Source: CAZDDA01 sp964568045
GTDB lineage: Bacteria > Bipolaricaulota > Bipolaricaulia > UBA7950 > UBA9294
Direction of reading: 5' to 3'
NCBI GenBank assembly: GCA_964568045.1
Contig: CAZMOL010000016.1
Location: 1 to 22,973 of the forward strand
DNA: 22,973 nucleotides
The notes beneath the pieces were generated by a model that worked only from the letters and a program-made list of their open reading frames with translations, made no database searches and was not told where the DNA came from. Below, piece after piece: positions 21,444-22,973 of this stretch; the first letter of the stretch is position 1; each line of letters starts with the position of its first letter. Made by a program: the position numbers and the translations under genes.

Positions 21444-22094
21444 TTACAACGCAAGGCCAATCATCAGCGTTCCGAACACCAACACAATGCCGCCGGCAAT
21501 CAACAGGCTTGTGCCAACCGGGCGTATCACGGGAACGCGTGTGCCGACCACTGTATCAACCTCCACGCCGCTTGAGGCGTCTTCGTTCATCAGCACCACA
21601 GCGTAGTCACCGGATTCTACGTCCCAGGTGAAGGTCTGCGGGCCGATACCGTGTGCAGAGGCGGTCCAGAAGGCTTGAGCCGCGGGCGTCTGAGGAGCAG
21701 CCACGCCCGGATGCGTCACCAGGGTCACCTCGAACGGCTCCGCCTCCAGTTCCACGATCTCATCGTAGGCAACGTCACTCAGGTAGCCGCCCAGATCTGC
21801 AGCTCCAGCAAGACCGATAAAGACACCCTTCTCCGGATCACGATTCTCCGCAGAAATCCTCAATGTCGCGACCGTGCCTACGTCAATCGGCCCTGGTATC
21901 TCAATCTCAACCTCCGCCGGGGGTGTGGTAATGGCGTACGCCTCCGTCTTCAATCCCACCGGCTTCGAGTTGATGAATCCCTCACTGTCTGTCATCGCTG
22001 TATCCACCCACAGCAGAGTTCCCCCACCGATGAGCAGCCCCGCTGCCACCAACGCCCCTGTGAGTCCTAGAAGTCCCAGCAGTAGCTTGATCAT
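21444..22094 (-). CDS. Hypothetical membrane-anchored protein with extracytoplasmic domain
   Basis: From ATG 22094, which has AGGAGGGCAAGG just upstream, the product is 216 residues. An N-terminal hydrophobic helix (about residues 2-27, LLLGLLGLTGALVAAGLLIG) is followed by roughly 160 mostly beta-predicted, acidic residues and a C-terminal hydrophobic helix (TSLLIAGGIVLVFGTLMIGL) that ends the protein. The central part is probably outside the cytoplasm. It contains repeated strands such as AEVEIEIPGPIDVGTVATL and FTWDVESGDYAVVLMNED, reminiscent of jelly-roll or Ig-like modules. Similar two-helix proteins are seen in actinobacterial-like genomes, but I do not recognise a named family. Open frame upstream to 22127 is ignored because it has no ribosome-binding site. 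Confidence 0.7.
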   Translation of the reverse strand: MIKLLLGLLGLTGALVAAGLLIGGGTLLWVDTAMTDSEGFINSKPVGLKTEAYAITTPPAEVEIEIPGPIDVGTVATLRISAENRDPEKGVFIGLAGAADLGGYLSDVAYDEIVELEAEPFEVTLVTHPGVAAPQTPAAQAFWTASAHGIGPQTFTWDVESGDYAVVLMNEDASSGVEVDTVVGTRVPVIRPVGTSLLIAGGIVLVFGTLMIGLAL

Positions 22095-22184
22095 CCTTGC
22101 CCTCCTTTCGAACACATCCCGGAGCATACACCACGCGCAATGAATCTGTCATCTTCTCAGGGCCACCCCAAGTTGCCGCGATAA

Positions 22185-22451
22185 TTGCTTAAGGATGAGG
22201 TAGAAGACCCTGTGGCATGTCACAGAAGCCCTCCAATGAATGACCTTGCCATGTTCCAACAAAGGGAACTCCTTGCCGAATCGAACAAACGACGCCGTGT
22301 CCTGCCGGCGCTGCGGCGAGCGATACGACAGTTTCTGAAACGCGACGGCGATGCGCGCCAGCTGGCAAAAGAGCTACCGGCGCTCATCCACAAGGTTGAG
22401 GAACAGCTGCCAAAAAGAACCGGCACGTGCAGCTGCGTATCATCTCGTTGA
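22185..22451 (+). CDS. Doubtful small ORF, helical and basic
   Basis: An 88-codon frame opens with TTG at 22185; ATG 22236 would give 71 codons. The inner part (LLAESNKRRRVLPALRRAIR, then LAKELPALIHKVEEQLPKR) is basic, amphipathic and helix-prone, which is protein-like. There is no good ribosome-binding site at either start and no known motif. It could be a small DNA- or RNA-binding protein or a chance frame. Confidence 0.3.
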   Translation: MLKDEVEDPVACHRSPPMNDLAMFQQRELLAESNKRRRVLPALRRAIRQFLKRDGDARQLAKELPALIHKVEEQLPKRTGTCSCVSSR

Positions 22452-22463
22452 GAGAACAAGCCA

Positions 22464-22522
22464 GTGGCGGATGAGGCATTCCGAAGTAAGATCGCCGGAG
22501 AGAGCCGCGCCTCATCCGCCAC
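22464..22522. repeat. Perfect 14-bp inverted repeat with 31-nt loop
   Basis: GTGGCGGATGAGGC (22464-22477) is exactly complementary to GCCTCATCCGCCAC (22509-22522). No T-run follows on either strand, so it is not a standard intrinsic terminator. It begins 12 nt after the stop of the doubtful small ORF and lies upstream of the MATE gene. It may be a transcript-end hairpin, a regulator site, or the remnant of a small mobile repeat. Confidence 0.7.
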
Positions 22523-22616
22523 GCTCTTCGACGCAGAACGCACCACAACAAAGAACCGGCGTCCTCAGCAGCAACGGGCGATGACGCACGTGGCCATATA
22601 GGTCATCCACTGTCCA

Positions 22617-22634
22617 ATGTAACGAGTATTACAT
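22617..22634. promoter_or_regulatory. Palindromic candidate operator upstream of the transporter
   Basis: ATGTAA (22617-22622) and TTACAT (22629-22634) form an inverted repeat with a 6-nt spacer, the size of a site for a dimeric TetR- or MarR-type repressor. It is 105 nt upstream of the MATE start. A weak promoter (TTGAAG 22656-22661, 17 nt, TAGCCT 22679-22684) follows. No regulator gene is visible in this window. Confidence 0.35.
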
Positions 22635-22738
22635 CGAGGGTGTAAAGGCTCACCTTTGAAGCCGGTCCGCAGACCGTGTAGCCTCTCCCGGCAGTTCGGT
22701 TCCAACGAGACGACACTCGTAATGCGGGGGGTAAGCCA

Positions 22739-22973
22739 ATGCTTTCATCTTTGAGACAGTGCGTATGGGGGCGGGTGAGGCTTCATCCCACGATCTACCG
22801 ACCACTGCTGCGTCGTGCCTATCCAGTGTCGCTGGGGATGCTGTCGTTCACACTTCTCAGTGTGGTTGACACCGCCATGCTGGGACGACTGGGCGCGGGC
22901 CCTCTCGCGGCTGCGGGGATCTCCTCGACGGCCTACTTCGCGGTCGTCTTCTCGCTGGCGGGGATCGGAATCG
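22739..22973 (+). CDS. MATE-family multidrug efflux transporter, N-terminal part
   Basis: The gene runs off the right end of the window after 78 codons. After a basic, amphipathic lead (about 30 residues), the protein reads AYPVSLGMLSFTLLSVVDTA followed by MLGRLGAGPLAAAGI, which is the first-helix signature of MATE exporters, and then a second hydrophobic stretch. The ATG at 22739 is preceded by GGGGGGT with a short spacer. Cation-drug antiport across the cytoplasmic membrane is the general family role; the substrate is unknown. Confidence 0.85.
   Translation, partial: MLSSLRQCVWGRVRLHPTIYRPLLRRAYPVSLGMLSFTLLSVVDTAMLGRLGAGPLAAAGISSTAYFAVVFSLAGIGI

Overview
The window is bacterial accessory-metabolism DNA: compact operons, short overlaps between genes, Shine-Dalgarno starts with frequent GTG/TTG, and moderately high GC by eye. 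BtuF has a signal peptide without a lipobox, which suits a diderm with a periplasm. The phylum cannot be fixed from sequence alone; an NC10- or Nitrospirota-like organism is only a guess. No tRNA, rRNA, CRISPR array or intact insertion sequence was seen. REGION 1 (1-8222), corrinoid uptake, salvage and remodelling. After the 3' end of an unidentified membrane-protein gene comes a promoter (TTGACA, 17 nt, TAGGAT), then a cobalamin riboswitch (225-391) with an exact 8-bp P1 stem, then a leader with alternative hairpins. The operon reads cobO/btuR, btuF, btuC, btuD, a Dph6-like ATP pyrophosphatase interrupted by one in-frame TGA, cobT, cobS, a cbiR-like TIM-barrel phosphodiesterase, and cobU. No corrin-ring synthesis genes are present. 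The gene set suggests import of corrinoids, adenosylation, removal of an unsuitable lower ligand (CbiR) and rebuilding of the nucleotide loop (CobU, CobT, CobS). REGION 2 (8223-15051): a 340-nt gap, a possibly leaderless GNAT acetyltransferase, and a complete NiFe-hydrogenase maturation operon, hypF-C-D-E-A-B, with no hydrogenase structural genes nearby. REGION 3 (15052-19706): two Crp/Fnr regulators on opposite strands that overlap tail to tail by 20 nt; a glutamate dehydrogenase followed 12 nt later by a small nucleotidyltransferase; and a convergent metallophosphoesterase preceded by a translationally coupled 85-codon ORF. REGION 4 (19707-20568) is a scar zone: a decayed C-terminal piece of a second hypB, then about 300 nt of lower-GC sequence built from imperfect direct and inverted repeats. 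REGION 5 (20569-22973): a class I methyltransferase and a two-helix membrane-anchored protein on the minus strand, a doubtful small ORF, a perfect 14-bp inverted repeat, a palindromic candidate operator, and the 5' end of a MATE-family transporter gene running off the window. The points most worth a second look are the CbiR-type remodelling enzyme in a riboswitch-led salvage operon, the in-frame TGA in the Dph6-like gene, the hypB relic beside the repeat element, and the glutamate dehydrogenase-nucleotidyltransferase pair.
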